Assembly (NCBI RefSeq): GCF_019393635.1 | Contig: NC_057861.1 | Location: forward strand, 57,487,532 to 57,551,531 | Length of the DNA: 64,000 nt | Reading direction: 5' to 3' | Origin: Dromiciops gliroides | Taxonomy: Eukaryota; Chordata; Mammalia; Microbiotheria; Microbiotheriidae | Made by a program: the position numbers and the translations under genes | Notes under the pieces: model-generated | Seen by the model: the letters and a program-made list of their open reading frames with translations, nothing else | Database searches by the model: none | Told to the model about the DNA's origin: nothing | Shown: positions 47,386 to 56,887 of the stretch, one piece after another | How the letters are laid out: each line of letters starts with the position of its first letter | Position numbering within the stretch: the stretch's first letter is position 1

Positions 47386-47535
47386 ACAACATCCTCATTT
47401 TACAGAGGAGGAAACTGAGGCACAAAGGACCTGCTTGGCCAATGTTGCACAGCTAGTTAATGTGGGAGGGTTGGATTCAAACTTGGGTCTTCCTGATTTG
47501 GGCCAAGCATCCTAGCCACTGTGTTATTTAGCTGC
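47385..47535 (-). mobile_element. MIR-like SINE
   Basis: CATTTTACAGAGGAGGAAACTGAGGC, TTGCACAGCTAGTTAATG. Confidence 0.7.
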
Positions 47536-47717
47536 TGGAAGGTGAGGAGTGGGTTTTTTTTACCTGCCCCAAGGGGAAGATTGAGGAGTGGCAGAGGACC
47601 TCACCCCAGGTGGGACACGTCTGCAGGTCCAGATATAGACCCTGGGCTGACTGAGGTAGCATAATGATCATCAAAAGGGGGGATCTTTACGATTACTAAT
47701 AATTTACAATCATTTTC

Positions 47718-47723
47718 TTTATT
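47718..47723 (-). terminator. PRTN3: Candidate PRTN3 poly(A) signal
   Basis: First AATAAA on the minus strand after the PRTN3 stop, about 425 bases downstream and past a MIR-like SINE. A second hexamer lies at 47194-47199. Which one is used cannot be told from sequence. Confidence 0.45.
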
Positions 47724-47824
47724 GTTCTGGTTGGCTTCCCCTTACTTTGTCCCCCCACCCTCCCCTGCCTCTGATCAATGCATGTGAAGGGTGGTTGAGT
47801 TTTAAGGAAGTTAGTAATCACAAC

Positions 47825-48040
47825 CCATGTCTCTATAGAACTTTTTAAGTTTACAAAATGCTTTCCATACATAATCTCATTCAATCCTCACAACAGCCCT
47901 GTGAGGTAGGCACTATTATTACCCCGACTTGACAGACAGAGAACTGAAGCTCCAAGTGGAGTGACTTGCCTAGGGTCACACAGCTAGTGTCACAGGTGGG
48001 ATTTGAACTAGGGTCTTCCCTACTCCAAGCTCAGCTCCCT
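47825..48040 (-). mobile_element. MIR3-like SINE in the presumed PRTN3 3-prime UTR
   Basis: GTTTACAAAATGCTTTCCATACATAATCTC, CAGCCCTGTGAGGTAGGCACTATTATTACCCC, GACAGACAGAGAACTGAAGC. Confidence 0.8.
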
Positions 48041-48145
48041 AGTGACCATGCCTTGCCTTGTACAAGTCTCTGCATATCCTCCACCTCCCAGGTCTCCCAT
48101 CTCAGGAGCTGAGGATGGTGGGGAGGCTCCCAGGGGAAGGGTGGG

Positions 48146-48376
48146 TCAAAGACTTTCCACGGGGCTGCCTGAGGCTTGCCAAAACCTGTCTTCCTCCTCC
48201 TCTTTCTTCTTCTTCTCTTCCTCCTCAACCTTTCTTGTGATGGAGTTGATCCAGTCCACGTAAAGGGAGACTCGGGCAAAGAAGTCTGGAAACCGCTGAG
48301 AGGCGCACCCACCAATGATGAAGGAGTCGACGGCATGGACCACTCCCTGGCAGATGAGAGGGCCCCCAGAATCCCC
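48146..48376 (-). CDS. PRTN3: PRTN3 exon 5 (catalytic Ser, charged tail)
   Basis: Acceptor TCCCCAG. Encodes [31 protein letters not shown] and VDWINSI, then a charged run and a final [15 protein letters not shown] at 48148-48146. Confidence 0.94.
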   Translation of the reverse strand, partial: GDSGGPLICQGVVHAVDSFIIGGCASQRFPDFFARVSLYVDWINSITRKVEEEEKKKKEEEEDRFWQASGSPVESL

Positions 48377-51300
48377 CTGGGGACAGAGGCAGGGGGTGGT
48401 TAGCTTACTTTCCACCTTCTTTGCCATTCACACACAGTTTTAGGTCACAGAGATGATTGAATCTCACCTCCCTCCTTTTACAGGTGGGGAAGAGGCTCAT
48501 CCAAGGGCCAAGACCTGCCCATGGTCCTGAAGTATGTCATTGGCAGAGCTAGGACCAGTCTCCTGAGCCCAGGACTCTTTCCATTACCCCCATAGCTCTT
48601 TGAAGATAGATGGCTTCTCCCTTACCCCATGCTCTCCATCCCCTATGCCTTATGTCTTCCTTCCATGATAAGCCTCATGACTGCTCCCCCCCTGCCCCCC
48701 CCCTCCCGACACACCCTGGTTTCCTGATCTCCAGCAAAGGGGATTAAGCCCAAAATCTGGGCTTGCCGGGATCCAGAATTCTTCTCTCCTCTGATACAGG
48801 CTTTGCTGCTGCCTTCACTGGGCATTGAGCTTTCTGCTGCTACCTTCCCATGAGGAACCCATGAGTGGGGGATTTGATACATACAAAACAGATGCCTGCT
48901 CGCTGACGGGGTGCCAGCGTGCAGATATTATGCTCCCGGCAATGGAAGGTCACCACGGTGACGTTCAGTTCCTGCAGGACACTGGGAATGGGCCTCTCTG
49001 TTCCCAGTCTCCCCCAGCCCATGGCCAGGCATTGGGTGCCCACTGGCAGTGACTGGCCCTGTGTCGGGAGTGGAGCCACCTGGACCGTGGCATCCAGATT
49101 GGCTGGACGGTCAAGCTGCAGGGATGAAGGGGCCAGAGACAGGACTGATCAGCACAGGACAGTGCGGAATCCCACCTGAACCTCCCTTTCTTGTCTTCCA
49201 ATCTCAAGTTCTCCCTACCAAAATCAGCCTATCCTCAGCCGTGTGGGGCCTCCACCTCCACACACACCCCTAGTCCCCCTCATCAGGTGAGGACCCATTC
49301 AGTGAAATCCCCTGTACAGTTATTGATTGGAAGACTCCAGCAGACAGGAGACTCCTTTCTTGTATTCTAGTACTTGTCCAGGCTAATTGCATAGGTATAA
49401 GTGGTGCTAATTGTAATAATACAAATTATTGGCATTTATAGAGAACCTTAATGTTTATGAAGGTTTTTGTGCCCAGTTTCTCCTTTGATTCATAACAACT
49501 CGGTGAGAAGTACCACAGGTATTATTATTATTATCCGTATTTTACAGATGAGGAAACTGAGGATCAGAGATTAAGTGAGTTGCTCGTGGTTACATAGAGC
49601 CAATAAGTGTTGGGGATAAGACACAAAAACAAGTCTCCCTGGCTGCAAGTCCAGTACTTTTTCCACCAAGTGCATTAATTATGTTCCACCTTGCACTAAT
49701 TGTGTGAACTATATCAGCTCTGTGTATGTGTTTGTAGGAATCAGTTACACTTGTGCTGCTGTATGTGTGCTAATTGGCTATTGCTAATTGCATATATGGA
49801 TTTATATATGCAAATTAAGTATGTTGCCAATCATACATGGGGTAATTATAGATGAGCTGAATGATATCCTTCAGTCTATCTGTGCTAAATGCCCAGGTGA
49901 ATGGATGCATTTCAGTCACTTGGGTCTTCCCCAGATAGAGAAGACATCTCCCTTCCTGTGACATGCACCCATTGTTCCTGGTTCTGCCTTCTGGAGCCAA
50001 GCAGACTAAGCCCCTTCAGATCCCCAAAGACAAGTTGTCATTGTACCCCCACCGAACTGGAAGGTACCTTGGAGATTTTCTACCTCCAACTCCATGGATA
50101 GCTATTGGCCAGATCAGAATTCGAACTCAGGCCCAGATCCAGTTCACTTGGTAGTTACCATATGGCTTCTCCTAAATACTTTCCTGCATCCTTAGGCAGG
50201 TCTTCATATGATCTCTAGTCTCCTCTCCAATCCCACTGATGTCCCTCCATAAATACGGAGCCAATTCTCTAGCGAAATTCCCAAGATATCCAGCATCACT
50301 TGGGTATTCCTTCTACAGGTCTATGAACTAAAGGACCTTCCATTCTACTCTCCCTTTCTCTGTATATCTACTGGCCTCACTGCTGCACCCCAAAGCCCAG
50401 GGAGAGATGAGCAAGATGGAGGCCCACCTTTCCCCTTGCCCAGCTCCTTCCCTTCCATTTCCTCCCCCTCTCACCTGAATGAGTGCAATGTCATTGAGTT
50501 TCTCGGTTTCATCATAGTTACTTAAATAGAGACGCTGAATGCTGAAAATCTGCCAGGTGGTCTCAGGGTTTTTCAAGTCATGGACCCCCGCAACCACCAT
50601 CATCAGTTGAGGGGGCCTGGGGCAGGAAGAGAGGAGAAAATGAGGGGGAGGAGGGCTTCCACCTCAGAACCAGGGGAGGAAATACAAGTAGTATTTGTCC
50701 CCATTTAATAGATAAGTAAAGAAAGACTTAGGCAAGGTCACACAGCTAGTAACTGGTGGCGTTGGGATTTGAGTTTAGTTACCACTGAGCCATTGTGTAT
50801 CCAATGGTTTTCAATCCAACTGCTTTTCTCTCAGTCTCCCCCCACCCTCAACTGGAAAGCTCTGGCTTTTTTCTCCCTCTTAACTTCACTCATTGTTGCA
50901 GTTAGAATACCCTGATTTAGAAATAAGAATCTTTTGCATTGTTCTTTGTCCTTTATGGTTAAGAAGCATTTAATCCGGGTGGCTAGGTGGCGCAGTGGAT
51001 AAAGCACCGGCCCTGGATTCAGGAGTTCCTGAGTTCAAATCTGGCCTCAGACACTTGACACTTACTAGCTGTGTGACCCTGGGCAAGTCACTTAACCCCA
51101 TTGCCCCGTAAAAAAACAAAAACAAAAAAAACAAGAAGCATTTAATCCCTGAAATGATCCTGTGAGTTAGGCAATGGCATCAAACCCTGCCCATTTTATC
51201 TCCCCAACGTCTCTCCTACCACTCCCCCTCCTTCCGACCCCATATGCAGCCCCTCCCATCTAGCTATTTAGAAGAGCCACTCAGTTTGGTCTCCCCTGCC

Positions 51301-53017
51301 TCCGGCCACAATCCATCCTGTGCTAGGTGCTGGAGTCATCTTCTCAAAGTCTTGCTCTGACCATGTCCCTCTCCTACTCAAACATCTTCTATAGCTCCTT
51401 GTGGTCTACAGGAGAAAAGTCTAAACTTTTCAATATATCCCTTATTTCATGAAGGCTTCCCAAATTGCTCCCTCCCACATGGAGCAGTTTGTTGTTAATG
51501 TGGTCTCTGTTTTATGCTTGTGGGCTCTTACATTATATGCCACCTGCCCCCTCAGACTAAGAGGTTCCTGCGGGCAAGGCCTGCGTGTCTCTCTCCGCCC
51601 CCCCCCATAAAGGTTCCCTGAGGGCAGGGTTCTGTCTCCCCTTTCAGAATAAGGGCTTCCCTAGGACATTCTCTCTGTCTCTCTGTCTCTCTGTCTCTAT
51701 CTCTCTTTCTCTCTCTCTGTCTCTCTCTGTCTCCCCCTTCTCTCTGTCTCTGTCTCTCTATCTCTCTGTCTCTCCCCCATCTCTCTCTTTCTCTCTTGTC
51801 TGTCTCTGTCTCTGTCTCTCTGTCTGTCTCTGTCTCCCCCCCCCCTCCTCCCGGTCTCTCTCTTGAGCAGGGGCAAGTTCTTTCCCTCTTTAGTCCAAGC
51901 ATTCTCTGAGGGAATGAGGCTTAGCTCTCGCCTCTGAATGGGAGCTCCTTAAGGGTAGGACGCTGGACCATCTCTCCCCTGTGCCCACAGGGACCATATG
52001 ACCTCCTCCATTCCCTACAGTGACTCACAATTTGTTCACGCAGTGGGCTGCCGTCATCACAAACTGAGGGTGGATCAAGGTTCCCCCACAGAAGTGGTTC
52101 CCTTGCATCTGCAAGGAGACTATATAGGGCCGAGAGTGGGGGATGGCGGGTCTGCCACCCACGATCTTGGAGCTCAGAACCAAACCTGGGTGGCACAATA
52201 CAGAGAGGGAGAAACAGATGAACTCAAATGTGCTTATTCTATCCTTCAGGGCCTTCTCAAAGATTCAGCCTTAGTGAAGGGGGGGAAAGGCGGGGATGAG
52301 GTGGGGTGGGGGTGGGGGCTCCCACCACCAAGTAATAGAGGGGCCACAACAGCTCAGGTGTCTAAACATCACTTGAGATAGACATGTGGTTTGCAAAGAG
52401 CCCCAGATTGGGAGTCAGGTGTCCTGAGTTCCAGCCCCATCTCTGCTACTGGCTTACCCTATAACTGTGGGCAAGTCAATGAAATTCTCTGAGCCTCAGT
52501 TTCCTCACCTGTAAAATGGGACTAGTAACCCATGTATTACCCACCAACCTCAAACAACTGTCTGAGGAAAGTGATCTGTAAACCCCGGATTTCTAGAGAA
52601 ATAAAAGGGATTGTTCTTATTCTTATTCTCCTCACCTATTCAATGGCATTCTGTTTATTCTTTAATATCATTGGGGTCTTATTATTATTCTCAGTTTTAC
52701 CTTAAATTCAGTGCTGTTCTTTCATTCTTTATTTGTTGTTCTTATATTCTTATCAATTAATAGTATTAGTTATTATTTTTTTGGGGGGGGCGAGGCAATG
52801 AGGGTTAAGTGACTTGCCCAGGGTCAAGTGTCTGAGGTAGGATCTGAACTCAGGTCCTCCTGAATCCAGGGCTGATGCTTTATCCACTGCACCACCTAGC
52901 TGCCCTAATTAATAGTATTAGGTTGCTATTCTCCTCACCATCTATTCATATTATTCTTGTTCATATTATTTAATATTGTTGTTGTTGTTTAGTCCTATCT
53001 AACTCTTTGTTTTTTTG

Positions 53018-53048
<31 letters not shown>

Positions 53049-55706
53049 GCGGGGCAATGGGGGTTAAGTGACTTGCCCAGGGCCACACAGCTAGTAAGTG
53101 TTAAGTGTCTGAGGCTGGATTTGAACTCAGGTACTCCTGAATCCAGGGCCAGCGCTTTAACCACTGTGCCATCTAGCTGCCCCCTTATCTATCTGACTCT
53201 TTGTGACCCTTTGTGGGGTTTTCTTGGCAAAGATATTGGAGTGGTTTGTCATTTCCTTCTCCAGGTCATTTGACACATGAGGAAACTGAGGCAAACAAGA
53301 TGAAATTACTTTCCCAGGCCACACAGCTAGTAAGCATTTGAGGCTGGATTTAAACTCAGGAAGATAAGTCTTCCTGACTCCAGGTCCTGCCTTCAATCTA
53401 TTATACTGGGGCATCTAGGTGGTGCAGTGGATTCAGGAGGACCTGAGTTCAAATCCAGCCTCAGACACTTAACACTTACTAGCTGTGTGACCCTGGGCAA
53501 GTCACTTAACCTCAATTGTCTCACCAAAAAAAAGCTCTACTATACTACCTGGCCGCCCAGTATTTCATATTACTAAGTTCTTATTCTTATTCTTCTCACC
53601 TTATATTCAGTGGAGTTAAATAACATTATTTGATAATGTGATTAGGTTATTATAGTTAATAATAATAAACCCCAGACTTCTGCTCATGTCTTCCTCCAAT
53701 GCTTCATTGGGGCAGGGTGGGCTGAGCCCACATTCTAGATGGTCCAACAAACTGGGGGATATTTGAGCCCTGGCCTGATGATGAGAACTCTATCTCTCAT
53801 CTAAGGACTAGGGTCACTAAACATAGAAATGCTTGGTTGGGGTGAGGGGTGAGGAGTGAGGGTGGGGGTAGGGGTGGAGATAGGGTGAGGGTTGGGGGTG
53901 AGGGGTGAGGGTGGGGGTAGGGGTGGAGATAGGGTGAGGGGTGGCGGTGAGGGTCTGAGGGGTAGGGGTAGGGGTGGGGTGAGGGTGGGGGTTTGGAGTA
54001 GGGAATATATTTTCTCAACTGCAAGAATTTACCTTCTGACAAGCAGGTTGCTTATATCAGTACAATGAGAAATCCTGTTATTAATAAGTTCCCCATCCCC
54101 ATCCCATTCTTTCTGATGCAGAACAGACCTGTACTCTCATGGGAGCTTTGGACTTGAAACCTAGGAAGACCTAGGTTCAGATAGCACCTCAGACACTTAG
54201 TTAGCTATGTGATCTGTGAATCAACAAGCATTTATTAAATGCCTACTAGGTGCCAAGCAAACCAATTAGCCTCTCTGGGCCTTGGTTTCTTCATCTGCAA
54301 AATGGGGATAACAAGAGTACTTATCTCAGAGTTGTTTTGAGGATCAAATGAAATGATGTATAGACAGGGCTTTGAAAAATTTTCAAGCATCACATGATGT
54401 TATATTGTATTATGAATCAATGTGTATTATATGTAAATATATTAACCAATAACATAATCATCCTATTATAATTCATATATTGTTACCATGGTGACTGTGG
54501 CATTAAATTATATTATTAGCTAATATGTTTATATATAAATATATTAACCAATAACACAGTCATCCTATTGTGATATGTTATACTATAATTAATATATTGC
54601 TCTTATCATTATTATTATGATGCCTACATAGATCATGATATAGAGTTTCCTGCATCCTTCTGCAAGGAGCTAGAAAGACCAGGTACCTCCGCGTAAGAAC
54701 CCTTCCTGACAAAGGACCGCACCCTACAATCTCCTCAAATTTATCAGGGGTGTTTATTGTTCAGTTGTTTCTTACTCTTCCTGATCCCATTTGGAGTTTT
54801 CTTGGCAGAGATACTGGAGTGGTTTGCCATTTCCTTTCTCCAGCTCATTTTACAGATGAGGAAACAGAGGCAAACAGGGTGAAATGACTTGTCCAAGGTC
54901 ACACAATTAGTAAGGGTCTGAGGCCAAATTGGAACTCAGAAGTTGAGTCTTGCTGACTCCAGGCCTGGCACTCTATCCATTGCACCAGCTGTTGTTGTAG
55001 GAGGAGCCAGCTTCTTAGCTCCCCCAGGGATAAAAACTACCTCATTTGGAAAGGGCTCTAGACTTAGAATCTAGAGGACCTGAATTCCAATCTCCTCTCT
55101 GTCATTTACTAGCTGGGTGATGTTAGGCAGGACACTTCATCTCTGAGCTTCAGTTTCCTTGTCTGTAAAATGTAGGGGGAGGAGTAAGATGATGACCTCT
55201 CAGGTCCTTTCCCACTCAAAAGCTATGTTCTCTATTTTCTGTAACCTGCCATTCTCCCTACATGTTCCCCCCTCCCAGACTCTCCAGCTGAAGATCCAGA
55301 GCCCAGAGTCCCTGAATGATGTCTGTGAGAGCCTGTGCTGACACATTTCTCCAAGAGTTCCCAAGTATTATTCCCCCTGTTTGACGGATCAGGAGTCCCG
55401 AGAGGCTGAGTCATTTGTCTGAGGTGACAGAAGGAAAACCTGCCTACCTGAGCTAAGGCTCAAACCCAGGTCTCCTGATTCTAGGTCTGAGGGCAAGGAA
55501 ACTCCCCACAGCCACACGGCAAATCAGGCAGGGACCCAGAGCCTGGGTCTGCCTCTGGGCCTTGTGTCCCTTCTCCCTGGGAGGCCTCAGGTCCCTCCCC
55601 AAGCAGAGACGGGCAGAAAGGTGGTGCAATGGGAAGGGAGACCATACTTACAGCCCTGCATGGAGGCTAGCAGTGTAAGGAGGGCTCTGAGCAGTAAGGA
55701 AGCCAT
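48146..55706 (-). CDS. PRTN3: Proteinase 3 (myeloblastin), five exons
   Basis: Exons 55706-55652, 52185-52029, 50616-50475, 49115-48885, 48376-48146 (816 nt, 271 residues; human 256). Signal peptide [18 protein letters not shown]; mature start IVGGRPA (Ile26) preceded by SSK rather than the usual AE. Triad His66, Asp113, Ser198. Proteinase 3 marks: Lys99 (EKLND), Arg143 (MGWGR), [13 protein letters not shown] and [20 protein letters not shown] with Asp226. Intact Ser and GDSGGP rule out azurocidin. Known role: azurophil-granule protease of neutrophils that cleaves after small aliphatic residues. The 29-residue C-terminal tail (243-271) holds a Glu4-Lys4-Glu4 run coded by a purine triplet repeat; the human tail is short. 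It lies 6 kb upstream of ELANE, as in human. Confidence 0.93.
48190..48236 (-). repeat. Coding purine triplet repeat in PRTN3 exon 5
   Basis: On the coding strand the tail is built of GAG, GAA, AAG and AAA triplets, a low-complexity purine stretch in the reading frame that codes for Glu4-Lys4-Glu4. It looks like a microsatellite expansion absorbed by the gene. Confidence 0.8.
48465..48595 (-). mobile_element. MIR-like SINE in PRTN3 intron 4
   Basis: TTTTACAGGTGGGGAAGAGGC and GGCAGAGCTAGGACCAG. Confidence 0.55.
48885..49115 (-). CDS. PRTN3: PRTN3 exon 4
   Basis: Acceptor CCTGCAG, donor GTATGT, 77 codons. Encodes [44 protein letters not shown] and RQRAGICF. Confidence 0.96.
49420..49675. mobile_element. 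MIR3-like SINE in PRTN3 intron 3
   Basis: ATTATTGGCATTTATAGAGAACC, GTATTTTACAGATGAGGAAACTGAGG, CCAGTACTTTTTCCACC. Confidence 0.75.
49675..49900. other. AT-rich patch with TAATTG repeats in PRTN3 intron 3
   Basis: Recurring CTAATTG / GCTAATTGC strings (49386-49800) at irregular spacing; no known family. Confidence 0.5.
49905..50060 (-). mobile_element. CR1/L3 LINE fragment in PRTN3 intron 3
   Basis: CACCCATTGTTCCTGGTTCTGCCTTCTGGAGCCAAGCAGA is the reverse of the CR1 SAPEGRTRSNGW region. Confidence 0.75.
50475..50616 (-). CDS. PRTN3: PRTN3 exon 3 (catalytic Asp)
   Basis: Acceptor GCCCCAG, donor GTGAGA. Encodes [36 protein letters not shown] and IALIQ. The NYD-x3-KLND block is the proteinase 3 form. 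Confidence 0.94.
50685..50800 (-). mobile_element. MIR-like SINE in PRTN3 intron 2
   Basis: ATAGATAAGTAAAGAAAGACTTAGGC, GTCACACAGCTAGTAACTGG. Confidence 0.6.
50979..51131 (+). mobile_element. SINE1/WSINE1-type SINE in PRTN3 intron 2
   Basis: Target duplication AAGAAGCATTTAATCC. Confidence 0.95.
51285..51600 (+). mobile_element. L2 LINE 3-prime part in PRTN3 intron 2
   Basis: TCTTGCTCTGACCATGTCCC, CTCCTTGTGGTCTACAGGA and GAGGTTCCTGCGGGCAAGG follow L2 order. Confidence 0.65.
51665..51860. repeat. (TCTCTG)n pyrimidine tract in PRTN3 intron 2
   Basis: About 190 bases of TCTCTG/TCTGTCTC on the plus strand, ending in a C-run. Confidence 0.95.
52029..52185 (-). CDS. PRTN3: PRTN3 exon 2 (mature N-terminus and His)
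   Basis: Acceptor CACCCAG, donor GTGAGT. Encodes [37 protein letters not shown] and TAAHC. Exit phase 2. Confidence 0.95.
52385..52620 (+). mobile_element. MIR-like SINE in PRTN3 intron 1
   Basis: GCCCCAGATTGGGAGTCAGGTG, CAGTTTCCTCACCTGTAAAATGGG. Confidence 0.7.
52773..52905 (-). mobile_element. SINE1/WSINE1-type SINE in PRTN3 intron 1
   Basis: Target duplication AATTAATAGTATTAG; lacks CACACAGCTAGTAAG. Confidence 0.93.
53010..53183 (-). mobile_element. SINE1/WSINE1-type SINE within MAR1
   Basis: Target TATCTRACTCTTTG on both sides; tail (TTTTG)n. Confidence 0.94.
53410..53535 (+). mobile_element. SINE1/WSINE1-type SINE within MAR1, internally deleted
   Basis: Missing ATAGAGCACCGGCCCTG; target CTAYTATACT. 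Confidence 0.93.
53838..53993 (+). repeat. G-rich minisatellite (G-quadruplex prone) in PRTN3 intron 1
   Basis: About 155 bases of GGGTGAGGG, GGGGGTAGGGG and GGTGGAGATAGGG. Longer internal repeat: GTGGGGGTAGGGGTGGAGAT occurs twice 57 bases apart. More than twenty G-runs of three or more. Confidence 0.92.
54140..54405 (+). mobile_element. MIR/THER1-like SINE interrupted by an MIR-end scrap
   Basis: TTTGGACTTGAAACCTAGGAAGACC, CTTCATCTGCAAAATGGGG, AAATGAAATGATGTATAGACAGGGC; AACAAGCATTTATTAAATGCC interrupts it. Confidence 0.7.
54405..54645. repeat. AT-rich two-copy 102-bp tandem repeat in PRTN3 intron 1
   Basis: TAAATATATTAACCAATAAC recurs at 54434 and 54536, each followed by CATCCTATT. Confidence 0.8.
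54752..54995 (-). mobile_element. MAR1-type SINE in PRTN3 intron 1
   Basis: TGTTCAGTTGTTTCTTACTCTTCCTGATCCC head to GGCACTCTATCCATTGCACC. Confidence 0.85.
55045..55245 (+). mobile_element. MIR/THER1-like SINE in PRTN3 intron 1
   Basis: GGCTCTAGACTTAGAATCTAG head, CAGTTTCCTTGTCTGTAAAATG, ATGACCTCTCAGGTCC end. Confidence 0.75.
55652..55706 (-). CDS. PRTN3: PRTN3 exon 1 (signal peptide)
   Basis: ATG at 55706; 18 codons plus one base, [18 protein letters not shown], with donor GTAAGT. It lies about 66 bases downstream of a TATA box. Confidence 0.88.
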
Positions 55707-55771
55707 GGTGTAGGAGGTCAGGGGGTGCCGGGGAGAGCCTCGGGATCTCTGGGGCCCCTCTCTCTGACCTG

Positions 55772-55809
55772 TCCTCTTATAGGTCTTGTGAGAAGGTCGT
55801 TAGGATTGC
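55772..55809 (-). promoter_or_regulatory. PRTN3: PRTN3 core promoter: TATA and C/EBP-Myb-like block
   Basis: Minus strand reads GCAATCCTAACGACC, then TTCTCACAAG, then CTATAAGAGGA. The 11-base TATA string is identical to that of ELANE and spacings match. A GGGGAAGT (PU.1-like GGAA core) lies 30-40 bases further upstream. Confidence 0.7.
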
Positions 55810-55984
55810 TCCACAGACCCATGAGGCCAGGCTTTCCCCAACTTCCCCTGGTGCCTCAGTAGGGTGGGAATGATGAGATGAGAGGAGAGGAGAGGAAGAG
55901 GGAAGTAGAGAAGAATGGGGGATGACAGTGGAGACCCTGCGCCTTTAGGCAGTGACCTCTCCCTCCACTTTTCACCCCATCTGA

Positions 55985-56100
55985 GGGGAGGAGAGAGTCA
56001 CAGAATCATGGGACCCCAAAGTCCTAAGGATCCACTGAGGCCATCAAAGCCAGCCCCAACTCCCTAAAGAATGCCTTGTACCATCCCCCAGACCTGTGAC
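55985..56100 (-). mobile_element. CR1/L3-type 3-prime tip upstream of PRTN3
   Basis: CACAGAATCATGGGACCCCAAAGTCCTAAGG resembles the reversed CR1 end. Confidence 0.4.
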
Positions 56101-56284
56101 TACCCACAGAGCCTTAACTGCTGGTTTGGGGGCCCAGAGCAAACCCTCTATAAATGGGTGCTCCAATCCATTATTGGAGGGACTCCAACGCCAGGCCTGG
56201 AGAAGGCCTCAGGATGCCACTAGGCCAAGTTTTGGGGGAGGCTGCTGCCCAGGAAAAACTGGCTCTAAAGGGATTAGATATCTC

Positions 56285-56462
56285 ATTTGATTCTTACAAT
56301 AACCCTGGGAGAGATGTAGTATTATTATTCCCATTTTATAGGTAAGGAAACTGAAGCACAGAGCATGTAAGTGACCTGCCCAGGCTCAAACAGCTAGTAA
56401 GTAGGGAATTTGAACTCAAATCTTCATGACTCCTAGCCTGGCACTCTATGTACTGTGCCATT
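56285..56462. mobile_element. MIR3-like SINE
   Basis: CTTACAATAACCCTGGGAGAGATG, TTTATAGGTAAGGAAACTGAAGC, TGGCACTCTATGTACTG. Confidence 0.75.
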
Positions 56463-56820
56463 TTTTCTAAAATCGCTATTTGAAATTTTCACACCCTCTA
56501 AATTTCAGTCATCTAGCCTTTGGCTGAAAACAGTCAGTGATGGGGAACCTACTGCCTCTGTGGATGGCCAGTGCCACTTTGGGACAGCTGGTTGGGAAGT
56601 TTTTCCTGACATCAGATCTAAATCGAGCTCTTTGTAACTTTTGCCCATGACTCCTAGATACAAGCAGAATCCTTCTTCCAATACAGCTGTCATCCCCCCT
56701 CCCCCATGACTGTTCCCATCCCACCCACCCAACCTATCCCCAAGTCTCCTCTTCTCCAGACTAAACATAGTACAGTACTTTAAATATTTGAAGGCATCTC
56801 TCAATTTGCCCCTTTTTCTT
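56462..56820 (-). mobile_element. CR1/L3 LINE ORF2 3-prime end
   Basis: Minus-strand translation shows SLEKRRLGD and VGSPSLTVFSQRLDD, the CR1 ORF2 C-terminus, in one region. The block resumes past the L1 nest at 58.2 kb. Confidence 0.85.
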
Positions 56821-56887
56821 TCTTTTTCTTTTTTTCTCTGTTTAGAATTTTATTTTCCAAATTACATGTAAAAACAAATTTTGACAT

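Larger units (their letters stand above)
52975..53565 (-). mobile_element. MAR1-type SINE split by two SINE1 insertions
   Basis: GTTTAGTCCTATCTAACTCTTTG...CTGACTCTTTGTGACCC...TTTTCTTGGCAAAGATATTGG...TCTATTATACT...CTATACTACCTGGCCGCCC. The two insertions are in opposite orientation. Confidence 0.85.

Noticed and set aside
48146-55706. Third protease as azurocidin (AZU1)
   Set aside because: The catalytic His, Asp and Ser are intact and the Lys99, Arg143 and FPDFF marks are those of proteinase 3; azurocidin has lost the triad.
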